A stretch of DNA of 64,000 nt from Rhizobium sp. R635 (GCF_002211285.1 NZ_LOKX01000011.1:1-64000); one strand, 5' to 3'. Shown: positions 26,114-35,326, numbered from the stretch's first letter. Numbers and translations: made by a program. Notes: generated by a model from the sequence alone, not told the origin.

Positions 26114-26608
26114 TCAAGCGATCGATTGCATGTAGCGCATGCCGGTCACGGGGCGGGGCGTGAAATCCAGCTGTTCGTAGAAGCGGTGCGCCATGACATT
26201 TCCAGTCGCGGCGCTGACGGAGAGGTAGCCGCAGCCGGCATTGCGCGCCGTTTCGCGAGCCCGGTCGACGAGCAACTGGCCGGTGCCGTGGCCGCGATGG
26301 CCGTCACGCACGAAGAGATGGTGCAGGTCCATGCCGCGCTTGCCTTCCTGGGCCCTGTAGAGCGGCACGAGAATGGCGTAGCCGATCAGCCCTTCGCCGG
26401 TCTCGGCGACGAGCGCGGTGATCCAGGGCAGGGGGCCGAAGAGGTCGCGCTCCAACTGCTCCGGCGTCGTGCCTGACGGGTCGCCGTGATGGGCGGCGAG
26501 CAGCGCGATCATCTCATTGAGTTCGGGCAGGTCGCGGGGTTTGGCGGTGCGGATCGTCACCACCGACGGGCGCATCAGTGAAATTTCGCTGTCTTCGATT
26601 TCGGTCAT
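26114..26608 (-). CDS. GNAT family N-acetyltransferase
   Basis: A 164-residue acetyltransferase. It has the N-terminal strand VVTIRTAKPRDLPELNEMI, central MDLHHLFVRDGHRGHGTGQLLV (acetyl-CoA loop R/Q-x-x-G-x-G/A near residue 97) and a C-terminal segment GNVMAHRFYEQLDF. The acceptor cannot be guessed. It is a single gene ending close to the dihaem cytochrome gene (convergent, 15 bases apart). Confidence 0.8.
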   Translation of the reverse strand: MTEIEDSEISLMRPSVVTIRTAKPRDLPELNEMIALLAAHHGDPSGTTPEQLERDLFGPLPWITALVAETGEGLIGYAILVPLYRAQEGKRGMDLHHLFVRDGHRGHGTGQLLVDRARETARNAGCGYLSVSAATGNVMAHRFYEQLDFTPRPVTGMRYMQSIA

Positions 26609-26654
26609 GGTCTTCGCGTCCTTTTATATTCTGCCGTCAGGACGCTGCCGATAC

Positions 26655-26682
26655 AACAAAGCCGCCTGACGGCGGCTTGTTG
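26655..26682. other. Stem-loop between the GNAT gene and dmeR
   Basis: Arms CAACAAAGCCGCC and GGCGGCTTGTTG pair over 12 bp with one bulged A and a TGAC loop. It lies upstream of both divergent genes, so it is not a terminator for either. It may be the remains of a repeat or an RNA structure in the GNAT leader. Confidence 0.35.
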
Positions 26683-26840
26683 ACAATATGATCTGTCCAG
26701 CCGCCCTTTACAGGTACAGCCAAAAATACGAGCGGCTCTGGTGCGCGTTTTCGATCATGGGTGATAGATCCTCGCAAACGCGGCTTTTGTCAATGGCGGA
26801 TCGCGTGGAGTTGCGCCCTTTTCATTGGACTGCGTCTTCA

Positions 26841-26862
26841 ATATAGTATACCCCCCTATATT
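26841..26862 (+). promoter_or_regulatory. Candidate DmeR operator overlapping the dmeR promoter
   Basis: The motif ATATAGTATACCCCCCTATA has a C6 tract flanked by AT-rich inverted arms (ATAG/CTAT type), the layout of RcnR-family operators. A TATACC -10 within it, with TTGGAC 16 bases upstream, would be blocked by the bound repressor. It ends about 16 bases before the dmeR start codon. Confidence 0.6.
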
Positions 26863-26877
26863 AAATAGAGGCTCCCT

Positions 26878-27150
26878 ATGTCCCACACCACTCTGCAGAA
26901 GAAGAAGCTCATCGCCCGCATCAGCCGCCTCAAGGGGCAGATGGAAGCGGTCGAGCGGGCGCTCGAGGCCGAGCGCCCTTGCGGAGAGATCCTGCAGCTC
27001 CTCGCTTCGGTGCGCGGCGCCCTGACGGGGTTGACCGGCGAGGTGCTGGACGACCACCTGCGCGAACATGTGCTGAACGCCGAAGACGATGCGGCGAGGG
27101 CGGAGGCGGTCGAGGAAATATCGGAAGTCTTGAGAACCTATATCCGCTAG
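26878..27150 (+). CDS. dmeR: DmeR, RcnR/FrmR-family Ni/Co-responsive repressor
   Basis: A 90-residue all-helical DUF156 regulator. The RcnR metal ligands are all present at the expected positions: His3, Cys35 (RPCGEI), His60 and His64 (DDHLREHV). That points to nickel/cobalt sensing rather than formaldehyde or copper. It sits directly upstream of the CDF exporter gene, the dmeRF order described in R. leguminosarum, where DmeR represses the operon until Ni or Co binds. A likely operator overlaps its promoter at 26841-26862. Confidence 0.9.
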   Translation: MSHTTLQKKKLIARISRLKGQMEAVERALEAERPCGEILQLLASVRGALTGLTGEVLDDHLREHVLNAEDDAARAEAVEEISEVLRTYIR

Positions 27151-27207
27151 AGCATGCCGCGCAAAAGTGCGCGCGATTTGCGATAACGACATTTAAAAAC
27201 AAAAACT
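27149..27207. repeat. GCAAAAGTG-type intergenic repeat
   Basis: It reads AGAGCATGCCGCGCAAAAGT, then GCGATTTGCGATAACGACAT and AAAACAAA. The same layout recurs at 61182-61288. It lies between dmeR and dmeF without a terminator-like T-run on the coding strand, so the operon probably remains continuous. Confidence 0.65.
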
Positions 27208-27272
27208 TATGGCGGTTCTGCCTTTTCGTGAAAAGCTGAACTGCCCTAAGTGCCGTGACGAAGGAGCCTGTA

Positions 27273-28232
27273 ATGAGTGCCGGAATCGACAAAGCTGCAA
27301 TGGAACATGACCATGTTTTCCTCGGCGCCGATCATGCGCGCAACGAGCGGCGCATCTGGCTGGTGATCGCGCTGACGGCGGTGATGATGGTGGCGGAAAT
27401 TACAGCCGGCACCATCTACGGCTCGATGGCGCTCGTCGCCGATGGCTGGCACATGTCGACCCATGCCAGCGCTCTTCTGATTTCGGCGCTTGCCTATCTC
27501 TTCGCCCGAAAGCAGGCGCATAATCCGCGTTTCACCTTCGGCACCGGCAAGCTCGGCGATCTCGCCGGCTTTGCCAGCGCCATCATCCTTGCTCTGATCG
27601 CCGTGCTGATGGCCTGGGAAAGCCTCCTGCGTCTTTCCAATCCCGTGCCGATCGGTTTTGCCCAGGCGATCGCCGTCGCCGTCATCGGCCTTGCCGTCAA
27701 TCTCGCCAGCGCATGGCTGCTTGCCGGCGGCGGCCACGACCATCACGCGCATGGCCATCACGGCCATGCCCACCATGGGCACCATCATCACGACCATGGC
27801 GACCACAGCGGTGACAACAACATCCGCGCCGCCTATCTGCATGTCATCGCCGACGCTCTGACCTCTGTGCTCGCCATCGCAGCGCTCACCCTCGGCAGCC
27901 TGTACGGCTGGCTGTGGCTCGATCCCCTCATGGGCATCGTCGGCGGGCTGGTGATCGCCAATTGGTCCTGGAGCCTGATGAAGTCCTCAGGCGGTGTCCT
28001 TCTCGATGTCGTGCCCGAAGGTGAGTCGCTGCCGGGGGAAATCCGTGACGCCATCGAGACGGAGGATGACCGGATCACCGATCTGCATGTCTGGCAGGTC
28101 GGCCCCGGGCATCATGCCGCGATCGTCGCCGTCGTCACCTCGCAGCCGCGCGACCCGGCTTTCTACAAGGGAAGACTGTCGGCACTCGAGGAATTGTCGC
28201 ATGTGACGGTCGAGGTTACGCGCGCTGCATGA
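27273..28232 (+). CDS. dmeF: DmeF, cation diffusion facilitator exporting Ni/Co
   Basis: A 319-residue CDF exporter with six membrane segments. The first metal site pairs D and H in ALVADGWHMSTHASAL near residue 59 with a matching HVIADALTSVLA near residue 191. Between helices 4 and 5 is a very His-rich loop (about residues 150-175, HDHHAHGHHGHAHHGH), typical of DmeF. The C-terminal cytoplasmic domain includes TDLHVWQVGPGHHA. It exports cobalt and nickel using the proton gradient. The start is at 27273 after AAGGAG. Confidence 0.92.
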   Translation: MSAGIDKAAMEHDHVFLGADHARNERRIWLVIALTAVMMVAEITAGTIYGSMALVADGWHMSTHASALLISALAYLFARKQAHNPRFTFGTGKLGDLAGFASAIILALIAVLMAWESLLRLSNPVPIGFAQAIAVAVIGLAVNLASAWLLAGGGHDHHAHGHHGHAHHGHHHHDHGDHSGDNNIRAAYLHVIADALTSVLAIAALTLGSLYGWLWLDPLMGIVGGLVIANWSWSLMKSSGGVLLDVVPEGESLPGEIRDAIETEDDRITDLHVWQVGPGHHAAIVAVVTSQPRDPAFYKGRLSALEELSHVTVEVTRAA

Positions 28233-28330
28233 CCGACAAAGTCAGGACGGGATGAAACCCGCCATGTGTATGACGAGATGCCGCCGCAATCGCGCCGTAA
28301 CGCTGTCCTCCTCATTCGCCGGAGGATTTC

Positions 28331-29236
28331 ATGAATATCAGTTTGACCCGCCGCATGCTGATCGGCGCGGCGCTTTACCTGCCCGCTCTGGGCTTGCCCG
28401 CGCTGGCGCTCCCTGCCAATGCTGAAGAGAGTGCCGAAGGGAGCGACGACAACATCGAGCACCGTCTCGCTGCTCTGGAGAAACGCACCGGCGGCCGCCT
28501 CGGCGTCTCGGTGCTCGACACTCAGACGAGCATTTCCTTCGGCTATCGCGGCGGCGAGGCCTTTCCGATGTGCAGCACCTTCAAGGCGCTGGCCGCGGGC
28601 TTCGTCCTCGCCCGGGTCGACAAGGGGGAGGAGAGCCTCGACCGGCGTGTGAGCTACGGCAAGGAGAAGCTCGTCGACTATTCTCCCGTCAGCGAAAAAC
28701 ACGCAGGCGCCGACGGCATGACGATTGCCGAACTCTGCGAGGCGGCGGTGACGGTCAGCGACAACACCGCCGGTAACCTGCTGCTCGAAAGCTTCGGCGG
28801 GCCGCCAGCCCTGACCGACTGGTTGCGCTCGATCGGCGACGGCACGACGCGCCTCGACCGCACCGAGCCGACGCTGAATGAAGGCCGGAAGGGCGATCCG
28901 CGTGACACGACCACGCCGGATGCGATGCTCGACACGCTCGGCAATCTGACGCTCGGCTCAATTCTGACCGAAGCTTCCTGCAACAGGCTGATCGCCTGGC
29001 TGGTGGCCAGCACCACAGGCAAGGAGCGGCTGCGAGCCGGGCTGCCCCAGGATTGGAAGGCCGGCGACAAGACCGGCACCGGCCCGAACGGCTCTCTCGG
29101 CGATATCGCGGTAATCTGGCCACCGGACCGCGGCCCGATCGTCGCGGCCGTTTATATCAGCGAGGCAATCGTACCGGCGAAGGAGCTCAATCCGATCTTT
29201 GCCGAAGTCGGTCGTATGATCGCTGAGATGGTTTGA
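28331..29236 (+). CDS. bla: Class A beta-lactamase
   Basis: A 301-residue periplasmic serine beta-lactamase. A Tat/Sec-like signal begins MNISLTRRMLIGAALYLPAL with a twin arginine and ends near ANA-E. Active-site motifs are all present: STFK (MCSTFKAL, near residue 82), SDN (VSDNTAGN), EPTLNE (Glu166 region) and KTG (GDKTGTG). It hydrolyses penicillins and probably some cephalosporins. The start follows GGAGG. It is a likely chromosomal, intrinsic enzyme of this genus; composition is like its neighbours and no mobile element is near. Confidence 0.92.
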   Translation: MNISLTRRMLIGAALYLPALGLPALALPANAEESAEGSDDNIEHRLAALEKRTGGRLGVSVLDTQTSISFGYRGGEAFPMCSTFKALAAGFVLARVDKGEESLDRRVSYGKEKLVDYSPVSEKHAGADGMTIAELCEAAVTVSDNTAGNLLLESFGGPPALTDWLRSIGDGTTRLDRTEPTLNEGRKGDPRDTTTPDAMLDTLGNLTLGSILTEASCNRLIAWLVASTTGKERLRAGLPQDWKAGDKTGTGPNGSLGDIAVIWPPDRGPIVAAVYISEAIVPAKELNPIFAEVGRMIAEMV

Positions 29237-29301
29237 AGCGAGACAAGTGCGGCGAAGAGGAAGGGACACTTTCTCGATCGGCCGAAAGATCGATGAGGCC
29301 G

Positions 29302-29441
29302 GCCCCTCATCCGCCTGCCGGCACCTTCTCCCCGCTCGCGGGGAGAAGGGACTACGCCGCGACCTCTCCGTCCCTCGCCTGCCTCTCGCAGGGCACGTCC
29401 CCTCGCCCCGCAAGCGGGGAGAGGGTTAGGGTGAGGGGCAG
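29302..29441. repeat. RIME-like repeat pair
   Basis: A first unit (CCCCTCATCCGCCTGCCGGC, then hairpin CTTCTCCCCGC/GCGGGGAGAAG) lies at about 29302-29350, and an oppositely oriented variant (CCTCGCCCCGCAAGCGGGGA, GGGTGAGGGGC) at about 29400-29441. The pair sits between two convergent genes in a 323-base gap. I see nothing else there. Confidence 0.75.
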
Positions 29442-29559
29442 CCAACGGCGCCAAACGGACAGCTGTGGGTCAAGTCCGACGATGCCGGAGCGCGAGGGAA
29501 ACACGAGAAATTTCGGTGGCTTGCACCGGTTTCCTTGGTCCTTAGGAGCAAATTTCCCA

Positions 29560-31899
29560 TCACGGCAGGGTATAGGCGATCACGTAATCGCCGGGCTTCG
29601 TGCCGACCGAGCCGTGGCCGCCGGCGACCATGACGACATATTGCTTGTTGTCGTCGGTGGTATAGGTCATCGGCGTTGCCTGGCCGCCGGCGGGAAGCCG
29701 CGCCTCCCAGAGCTGCCGGCCATCCGTCACGTCGTAGGCGCGCAGGTAGTTATCGACCGCTGCCCCCAGGAAGGCGATGCCGCCCTTGGTCAGCATCGGC
29801 CCGCCGATGCCGGGCACGCCGACCTTGAAGGGCAGGGGCAGCGGCGTCATGTCATGCACGGTGCCGTTCTTGTGCATGTAGGCGATTTTGCCGGTGCGCA
29901 GGTCCACGCCCGCGACATAGCCCCATGGCGGCGCCTGGCAGGGGATCTTGAGCAATCCGAGGAACGGACCCATGAAGACGCCGTAAGGGGCGCCGTCATT
30001 GCGGTTGAGCCCTTGTTCGCTGCCCTTCTCATCCTGGCCTTTCGGCGGGATGTCGGCGGCCGGCACCAGGCGCGAGGTAAAGGCGAGGTAGGTCGGCATG
30101 CCGAACATGATCTGCCGTTCCGGGTCCACCGCCACGCTGCCCCAGTTGAAGGTGCCGAAATTGCCGGGATAGACGATCGTTCCCTTAAGCGAAGGCGGCG
30201 TGTAGCGGCCTTCGTAATAGTAGCGGTGGAAATCGATGCGGCAGGCGAGCTGATCGAACAGCGATACGCCCCACATATCCTTTTCCTTGAGCGGCTCGGG
30301 CGAGAAGGTGAGGTTCGAGATCGGCTGCGTCGGCGAGGTATGATCGCCGGAGATTGCGCCGCCCGGCGCGGGAATTTCCTTGACCGGGATGATCGGCTCG
30401 CCGGTGCGCCGGTCGAGCACATAAATGTCGCCCTGCTTGGTTGGGCCGACGAGCGCGGGAACGACGGTGCCGTCCTCCTTCGTCAGGTCGATGAGCGCCG
30501 GCTGGGCCGGGACGTCCATATCCCAGAGATCGTGATGCACCGTCTGGCGCACCCAGCGCAGTTGGCCGGTGGCGATGTCGAGCGCCACGATCGAGGACGA
30601 GAATTTCTCGACATTGTCGCTGCGGTTGATGCCGAGCTGGTCCGGCACCTGGTTGCCGAGCGGGATGTAGACCATGCCGAGCCCCTCGTCGACGCTGAAG
30701 ACAGACCAGCTGTTCGGCGAGTTGGTGGTGTAGGTCTGGCCCTCGGCGATCGGCGTGGTCGCATCGGGGTTGCCGGAATCCCAGTTCCAGATCAGCGCGC
30801 CGCTATTGATGTCGAAGGCGCGGATGACGCCGGACTGCTCCTGCGTCGAATAATTGTCGTTCACGGCCCCGCCGATGATGATCTTGCCGGCCACCGCAAC
30901 GGGCGGCGAGGTGGAGTAGTAATAGCCGGCCGGATTGTAGCGCATGCCGGCTTCGAGATGCAGCACGCCCTGATCGGCAAAGCTGGTGCAGACCTTCCCG
31001 TCGGCCGCATCGAGCGCGATCAGCCGGGCGTCTGATGTCGGCAGGTAGACGCGCTCGGCGCAGGGCTGGCCGGCGGCGACCGTTGGATCGGCATAGTAGG
31101 TGACGCCACGGCAGGTCTGGTGCTGCCGGTTGGGGTTCATGCCGGAATTGGCGTCGTATTTCCATTTCTCCTTGCCGGTCTTGGCGTCGAGCGCGATCGC
31201 CCAGTTATGCGGCGTGCAGAGGTAGAGCGTGTCCTTCACCTTGAGCGGTGTCACCTGATAGGTCGTTTCGCTGATATCCTCCGGCCGCTTGACGTCGCCG
31301 GTCTGGTATCGCCACGCTTCCTTCAGCGTCGAGACGTTCTGCACGTTGATCTGGTCGAGCGGCGAATAGCGCTGGCCGAAGGGTGTGCGGCCGTATTGGT
31401 GCCATTCACCATCGGGCACGCTGCCGCCGAAGGTGGCGTTGGCGGCGACCGCATCCGTCGGCAAGTCGCCGGCAAGATCATGGGGGTCTGTCGTCATCGA
31501 ATAGAGGGCGACGAGGATGGCGAGGATCACGGGCACGGCGAGCGGCCATGGGTTGGCGCCATAGGTGATGCCGGTTGGGCTGCGAAAGCCGAGCGGTTGG
31601 CGGATCCATGGCGTCAGCAGCCAGAGCCCGAGCAGGATGATGACGCCGCCGCGCGGCCCGAGCTGCCACCAGTCGAAACCAACCTCCCAGATCGCCCAGG
31701 CGAGCGCTGCGACGACGAGCACCGCATAGACCCAGAGCGCCACCGCCTTGCGCATCAGGAGCAATCCGGCGGTGATGAAAAACATCAGGCCGGCGAACAG
31801 ATAAAAGGCGCTGCCGCCGAGCGTGACGAGCCAGAGCCCGCCGCCACCGAGGGCCAGTCCGATGATGATGAAGAAAATGGAGGTGATGACGATCGCCAT
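29560..31899 (-). CDS. gcd: Membrane-bound PQQ-dependent glucose dehydrogenase
   Basis: A 779-residue quinoprotein. Five hydrophobic segments occupy residues 1-140 (MAIVITSIFFIIIGLALGGG onward). The rest is an eight-bladed propeller (about 155-779) with tryptophan-docking repeats such as GEWHQYGRTPFGQRYSPL, HQTCRGVTYY, NTPIAEGQ-type loops, LWDMDVPAQPALID, GVSLFDQLACRIDFHRYY and NDGAPYGVFMGPFLGLLKIPCQAPPWG. It oxidises glucose to gluconolactone in the periplasm and passes electrons to ubiquinone. No pqq biosynthesis genes are in the window. The frame is intact, starting at ATG 31899. Confidence 0.93.
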   Translation of the reverse strand: MAIVITSIFFIIIGLALGGGGLWLVTLGGSAFYLFAGLMFFITAGLLLMRKAVALWVYAVLVVAALAWAIWEVGFDWWQLGPRGGVIILLGLWLLTPWIRQPLGFRSPTGITYGANPWPLAVPVILAILVALYSMTTDPHDLAGDLPTDAVAANATFGGSVPDGEWHQYGRTPFGQRYSPLDQINVQNVSTLKEAWRYQTGDVKRPEDISETTYQVTPLKVKDTLYLCTPHNWAIALDAKTGKEKWKYDANSGMNPNRQHQTCRGVTYYADPTVAAGQPCAERVYLPTSDARLIALDAADGKVCTSFADQGVLHLEAGMRYNPAGYYYSTSPPVAVAGKIIIGGAVNDNYSTQEQSGVIRAFDINSGALIWNWDSGNPDATTPIAEGQTYTTNSPNSWSVFSVDEGLGMVYIPLGNQVPDQLGINRSDNVEKFSSSIVALDIATGQLRWVRQTVHHDLWDMDVPAQPALIDLTKEDGTVVPALVGPTKQGDIYVLDRRTGEPIIPVKEIPAPGGAISGDHTSPTQPISNLTFSPEPLKEKDMWGVSLFDQLACRIDFHRYYYEGRYTPPSLKGTIVYPGNFGTFNWGSVAVDPERQIMFGMPTYLAFTSRLVPAADIPPKGQDEKGSEQGLNRNDGAPYGVFMGPFLGLLKIPCQAPPWGYVAGVDLRTGKIAYMHKNGTVHDMTPLPLPFKVGVPGIGGPMLTKGGIAFLGAAVDNYLRAYDVTDGRQLWEARLPAGGQATPMTYTTDDNKQYVVMVAGGHGSVGTKPGDYVIAYTLP

Positions 31900-32095
31900 A
31901 AGGCTCTCTCCCGCTTGATTTAGCCGGGTGAATGAATGGCGGAAAATCCCCGCCGATCAGCCAGATAGCGCGAAGGAGATGCCTTTCAACGGCCACATTT
32001 GCCGCAGCGGACCCGTCAATGCGGAGGCCTGGAATAGGCCGCCGGCCGGATGGAGACGGTCGCTACGCACGGGTGTAAAGGGAATGACGCCGTCG
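31900..32095. other. Spacer upstream of gcd, no gene seen
   Basis: A 196-base gap between gcd and the end of selO. It should hold the gcd promoter. I saw no convincing hexamers, repeats or hairpins in it. Confidence 0.3.
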
Positions 32096-33598
32096 TCACG
32101 TCCCGCAGAAGGTCGCCAGCACCCGTTCGTCCGGCTTCGGCGGTTCCATATAGGCGGCAAAATCCGGCTGGTCCTCATAGGGTTTTGCAAGCACTGTCAG
32201 CAGCGCCTCGAACAGCGAGAAATCCCCATCCTCGACCGCTGCGTCGATTGCCTGTTCGACCCGGTGATTGCGCGGAACGAATGCCGGATTGACGCCGCGC
32301 ATGGCGCTGGCGCGTTCAGTGGCGGTTTGCCGATCGCGAGACAGTCTTTCGCGCCACCGCGCCAGCCATTCGCGGCAGGCCTCCGGTTCCCGGAAGCTCG
32401 CCGAGAAGGCAGGCTCCGCAGCCTCATCGCCTGCCAGATCCGACAGCCGCCGGAAGGTCAGCGTGAAATCCGCATCTTGCGCCTGCATCAGCGTCAGCAG
32501 CGCCTGCACCAGCTCGAGATCGCCGTCCTCTTCGCCGCCAAGCCCGATCTTTGCTCGCATGCCCTTCAGCCAATGCGCCTGAAACCGTTCGCCATAGGCC
32601 CGGATCACGGCATTCGCCTTGTCGACCGCACTGTCGGGCTCGGCGTCGATCAGCGGCAGCAGCGTTTCGCCGAGCCTCGCGAGGTTCCATTGGCCGATTG
32701 CGGGCTGATTGGCATAGGCGTAGCGCCCATGATGATCGATCGACGAGAAGACGGTCGCCGGATTGTAGCTGTCCATGAAGGCGCAGGGGCCGAAATCGAT
32801 CGTCTCGCCGGAGACGGTCATATTGTCCGTGTTCATGACGCCATGGATGAAACCGACATGCAGCCAGCGGGCAATCAGCGCCGCCTGGCGGTCAGAAACG
32901 GCCTCGAAGAAGGAGAGGTAGGGATTGTCGGCGTCTTTCAGCGCGGGATAGTGCCGGTCGATCACATAATCGGCCAGCGCCCGCACGCCTTCGGTGTCGC
33001 CCCTTGCCGCGAAGAACTGGAAGGTGCCGACCCTGATATGGCTTGCCGCCACGCGGGTGAACACGGCGCCTGGCAGCACTTCCTCGCGATAGACCGGTTC
33101 CCCGGTCGTTACCGCCGCCAGTGCCCGCGTCGCGGGAACGCCGAGCGCAAACATCGCCTCGCTTATGATATATTCCCGGAGCACCGGGCCGAGTGCGGCG
33201 CGGCCATCGCCGCGGCGCGAAAACGGCGTCTGCCCGGCGCCCTTCAACTGGATATCGTAGCGCTTGCCGTTGCGGCCGACGACCTCGCCGAGCAGGATCG
33301 CCCGCCCGTCGCCGAGCACCGGTGAGAAGCCGCCGAATTGATGCCCGGCATAGGCCATCGCCAGCGGTTCTGCCCCTTCGGGAACGAGATTGCCGGAAAA
33401 GATTGCCGCCCCGTCACGGCGCAACGCCTCGATGTCGAGCCCGAGTTCTTCCGCCAAAGGATCATTGAGCTTGATCAGCCAGGGTTCCGCCACCCGGGTC
33501 GGCGTTTGCGGCGCAAAGAATCGCTCGGGCAAACCGACATAGCTGTTGTCGAAGGGAAAGGCCGCACCGGGCCGGTTTTTCTCAAGGGCGGAGGTCAT
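32096..33598 (-). CDS. selO: Protein adenylyltransferase SelO (YdiU family)
   Basis: A 500-residue pseudokinase-fold enzyme that transfers AMP from ATP onto Ser, Thr or Tyr of proteins, linked to redox homeostasis. It starts MTSALEKNRPGAAFPFDNSY and shows the family motifs MAYAGHQFGGFSPVLGDGRA near residue 80, GAGQTPFSRRGDGRAAL near residue 125, TRVAASHIRVGTFQF near residue 185, and VMNTDNMTVSGETIDFGPCA near residue 250 (catalytic Asp and metal-binding Asn/Asp). Many SelO proteins end with a cysteine in a CGT or C-x-U context; this one ends TFCGT. Confidence 0.95.
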   Translation of the reverse strand: MTSALEKNRPGAAFPFDNSYVGLPERFFAPQTPTRVAEPWLIKLNDPLAEELGLDIEALRRDGAAIFSGNLVPEGAEPLAMAYAGHQFGGFSPVLGDGRAILLGEVVGRNGKRYDIQLKGAGQTPFSRRGDGRAALGPVLREYIISEAMFALGVPATRALAAVTTGEPVYREEVLPGAVFTRVAASHIRVGTFQFFAARGDTEGVRALADYVIDRHYPALKDADNPYLSFFEAVSDRQAALIARWLHVGFIHGVMNTDNMTVSGETIDFGPCAFMDSYNPATVFSSIDHHGRYAYANQPAIGQWNLARLGETLLPLIDAEPDSAVDKANAVIRAYGERFQAHWLKGMRAKIGLGGEEDGDLELVQALLTLMQAQDADFTLTFRRLSDLAGDEAAEPAFSASFREPEACREWLARWRERLSRDRQTATERASAMRGVNPAFVPRNHRVEQAIDAAVEDGDFSLFEALLTVLAKPYEDQPDFAAYMEPPKPDERVLATFCGT

Positions 33599-33868
33599 GG
33601 TTCATAGGTAGGGCCGGGGTGCCCCTGGCGCAAGCCGGTTCCGCCCGAGGGAGGATCTTCACTTCCAAAGACCTCACGAAGATCAGGCCGATGCAAGGAA
33701 TCGTGATCCGCCTTTCCCTCTGGTCAAAGCTGCTTTGCCATAAAGGACATAGCGCCGCCACGATCGCAGGCGTATACGAAATCGTCTCCCCTTGGCCTTG
33801 CGCCATGTCATCTCCGCGGCCTTGCTGCCTCCCGCGCTCCGCCGCGCTACCGCGAGTGAATCCGGACG
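33599..33868. other. 270-base divergent spacer between selO and an MFS gene
   Basis: I see no gene, repeat or strong hairpin. The gene at 33869 has a poor ribosome-binding site, so part of this region could encode an extended N-terminus, but the sequence before 33869 does not resemble an MFS start. Confidence 0.3.
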
Positions 33869-35326
33869 ATGTCGGATCAGATTTACCAGGCGCCGATGGT
33901 TCGGCGCGCCGCGCCCAATTTCCGGGTGATCGCGATGATCGTCGCGAGCGCGATGCTGATGGAAAACATCGACGCGACCGTGCTTGCGACCGCACTGCCC
34001 ACCATGGCGCGCGATTTCGCCGTCAGCGCCCCGGCCATGTCGATTGCGCTGACCTCCTATCTCCTCAGCCTGGCGATCTTCATTCCGGCCAGCGGCCGGA
34101 TGGCCGACAGTTTCGGTTCGCGCACCGTCTTCCGTGCGGCCATCGCGGTTTTCGTGGTCGGCTCCATCCTCTGTGCGCTCGCGCCGACGCTGTCCTTCCT
34201 GGTGCTGGCGCGGCTGCTGCAGGGCATGGGCGGCGCGATGATGATGCCGGTCGGCCGCCTGGTGCTGATGCGCAGCGTCGCCCGCAAGGATATGGTCAGC
34301 GCCATGTCCTGGCTGCTGGTGCCGGCGCTGATCGGCCCGATCGTCGGCCCGCCGCTCGGCGGCTTCATCGTTACCTATCTCGACTGGCGCTGGATCTTCT
34401 ACATCAACGTGCCGATCGGCATCATCGGCATGATCTTCGTCTCGATCTATATCGATGAGGTAAAGGGCAAGGCGGCCGGCCCCTTCGACACGATCGGCTT
34501 CATCCTCTCGGGCATTTCGCTGGGCTCCCTGCTCTTCGGCTTCGAAATGTCGAGCCATGAAGGCGAAGGCGCTTTCTCGATCTTCCTGATCGCCCTCGGC
34601 CTGATCTTCGGCATCGGCTATTTGAGGCATGCCCGCAGGCATCCGTCGCCGATCATGGATTTTTCGCTGATGAAGGTGCCGAGCTTCGGCACCTCGGTCA
34701 TTGCCGGTTCGCTGACACGCATCACCCAGGGCGCGCAGCCTTTCCTGCTGCCGCTGCTGTTCCAGATCGGTTTCGGCCTTTCCGCCGCCGCGGCCGGTCA
34801 GATCGTCATATCAACCGCACTCGGCGCGCTCGCCATGAAGCCGATGGCGAAGTTCGTCTTCAGCCGGCTGGGCTTCCGCCGCAGCCTCATTCTCAACGGC
34901 ATTCTCGGCACGGTCGGTTATGCGCTCTGCGCCGCCTTCCGGCCGGACTGGCCGATGCCGCTGATCTTCGTCGTTCTCGTCCTCAGCGCCTTCTTCCTGT
35001 CGTTCCAGTTTACGGCCTACAACACCATCGCCTATGACGAGATCGAAAAGGAGCGGATGAGCTCGGCCACCAGCTTCTATACCACCTTCCAGCAGCTGAT
35101 GCTGTCGCTCGGCATCTGCATCGGGGCCTTGGCGCTGCACGGCTCCATGGCCTTGTCAGGAGCCGAAACGCCTGATCTCGGCGATTTCTCCGCCGCTTTC
35201 ATCGTCGTCACCGTCATCTCGATTACCGCCACAGTCTGGAACCTGCGCTTCTCGCCGACGGCGGGCGAGGAGATCAGCGGCTACAAGGCGAAGCGGACGA
35301 AGGTGGCTGGAGAAACAAAGACTTGA
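33869..35326 (+). CDS. MFS transporter, DHA2 (EmrB/QacA) family
   Basis: A 485-residue drug:H+ antiporter with about 14 membrane segments. Motifs include the early VASAMLMENIDATVLATALP, GRMADSFGSRTVFRAAI near residue 75, LQGMGGAMMMPVGRLVLMR near residue 110 and GPIVGPPLGGFIVTYLDWRW near residue 152. It probably exports toxic compounds. No periplasmic adaptor (EmrA-like) gene is adjacent. It is divergent from selO. Confidence 0.87.
   Translation: MSDQIYQAPMVRRAAPNFRVIAMIVASAMLMENIDATVLATALPTMARDFAVSAPAMSIALTSYLLSLAIFIPASGRMADSFGSRTVFRAAIAVFVVGSILCALAPTLSFLVLARLLQGMGGAMMMPVGRLVLMRSVARKDMVSAMSWLLVPALIGPIVGPPLGGFIVTYLDWRWIFYINVPIGIIGMIFVSIYIDEVKGKAAGPFDTIGFILSGISLGSLLFGFEMSSHEGEGAFSIFLIALGLIFGIGYLRHARRHPSPIMDFSLMKVPSFGTSVIAGSLTRITQGAQPFLLPLLFQIGFGLSAAAAGQIVISTALGALAMKPMAKFVFSRLGFRRSLILNGILGTVGYALCAAFRPDWPMPLIFVVLVLSAFFLSFQFTAYNTIAYDEIEKERMSSATSFYTTFQQLMLSLGICIGALALHGSMALSGAETPDLGDFSAAFIVVTVISITATVWNLRFSPTAGEEISGYKAKRTKVAGETKT

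Noticed and set aside
26655..26682. Stem-loop as a terminator
   Set aside because: It lies upstream of both divergent neighbouring genes and lacks a T-run, so there is no transcript for it to end.
29233..31035. A 600-codon plus-strand open frame
   Set aside because: It is antisense to gcd and begins in a repeat. No domain is visible.
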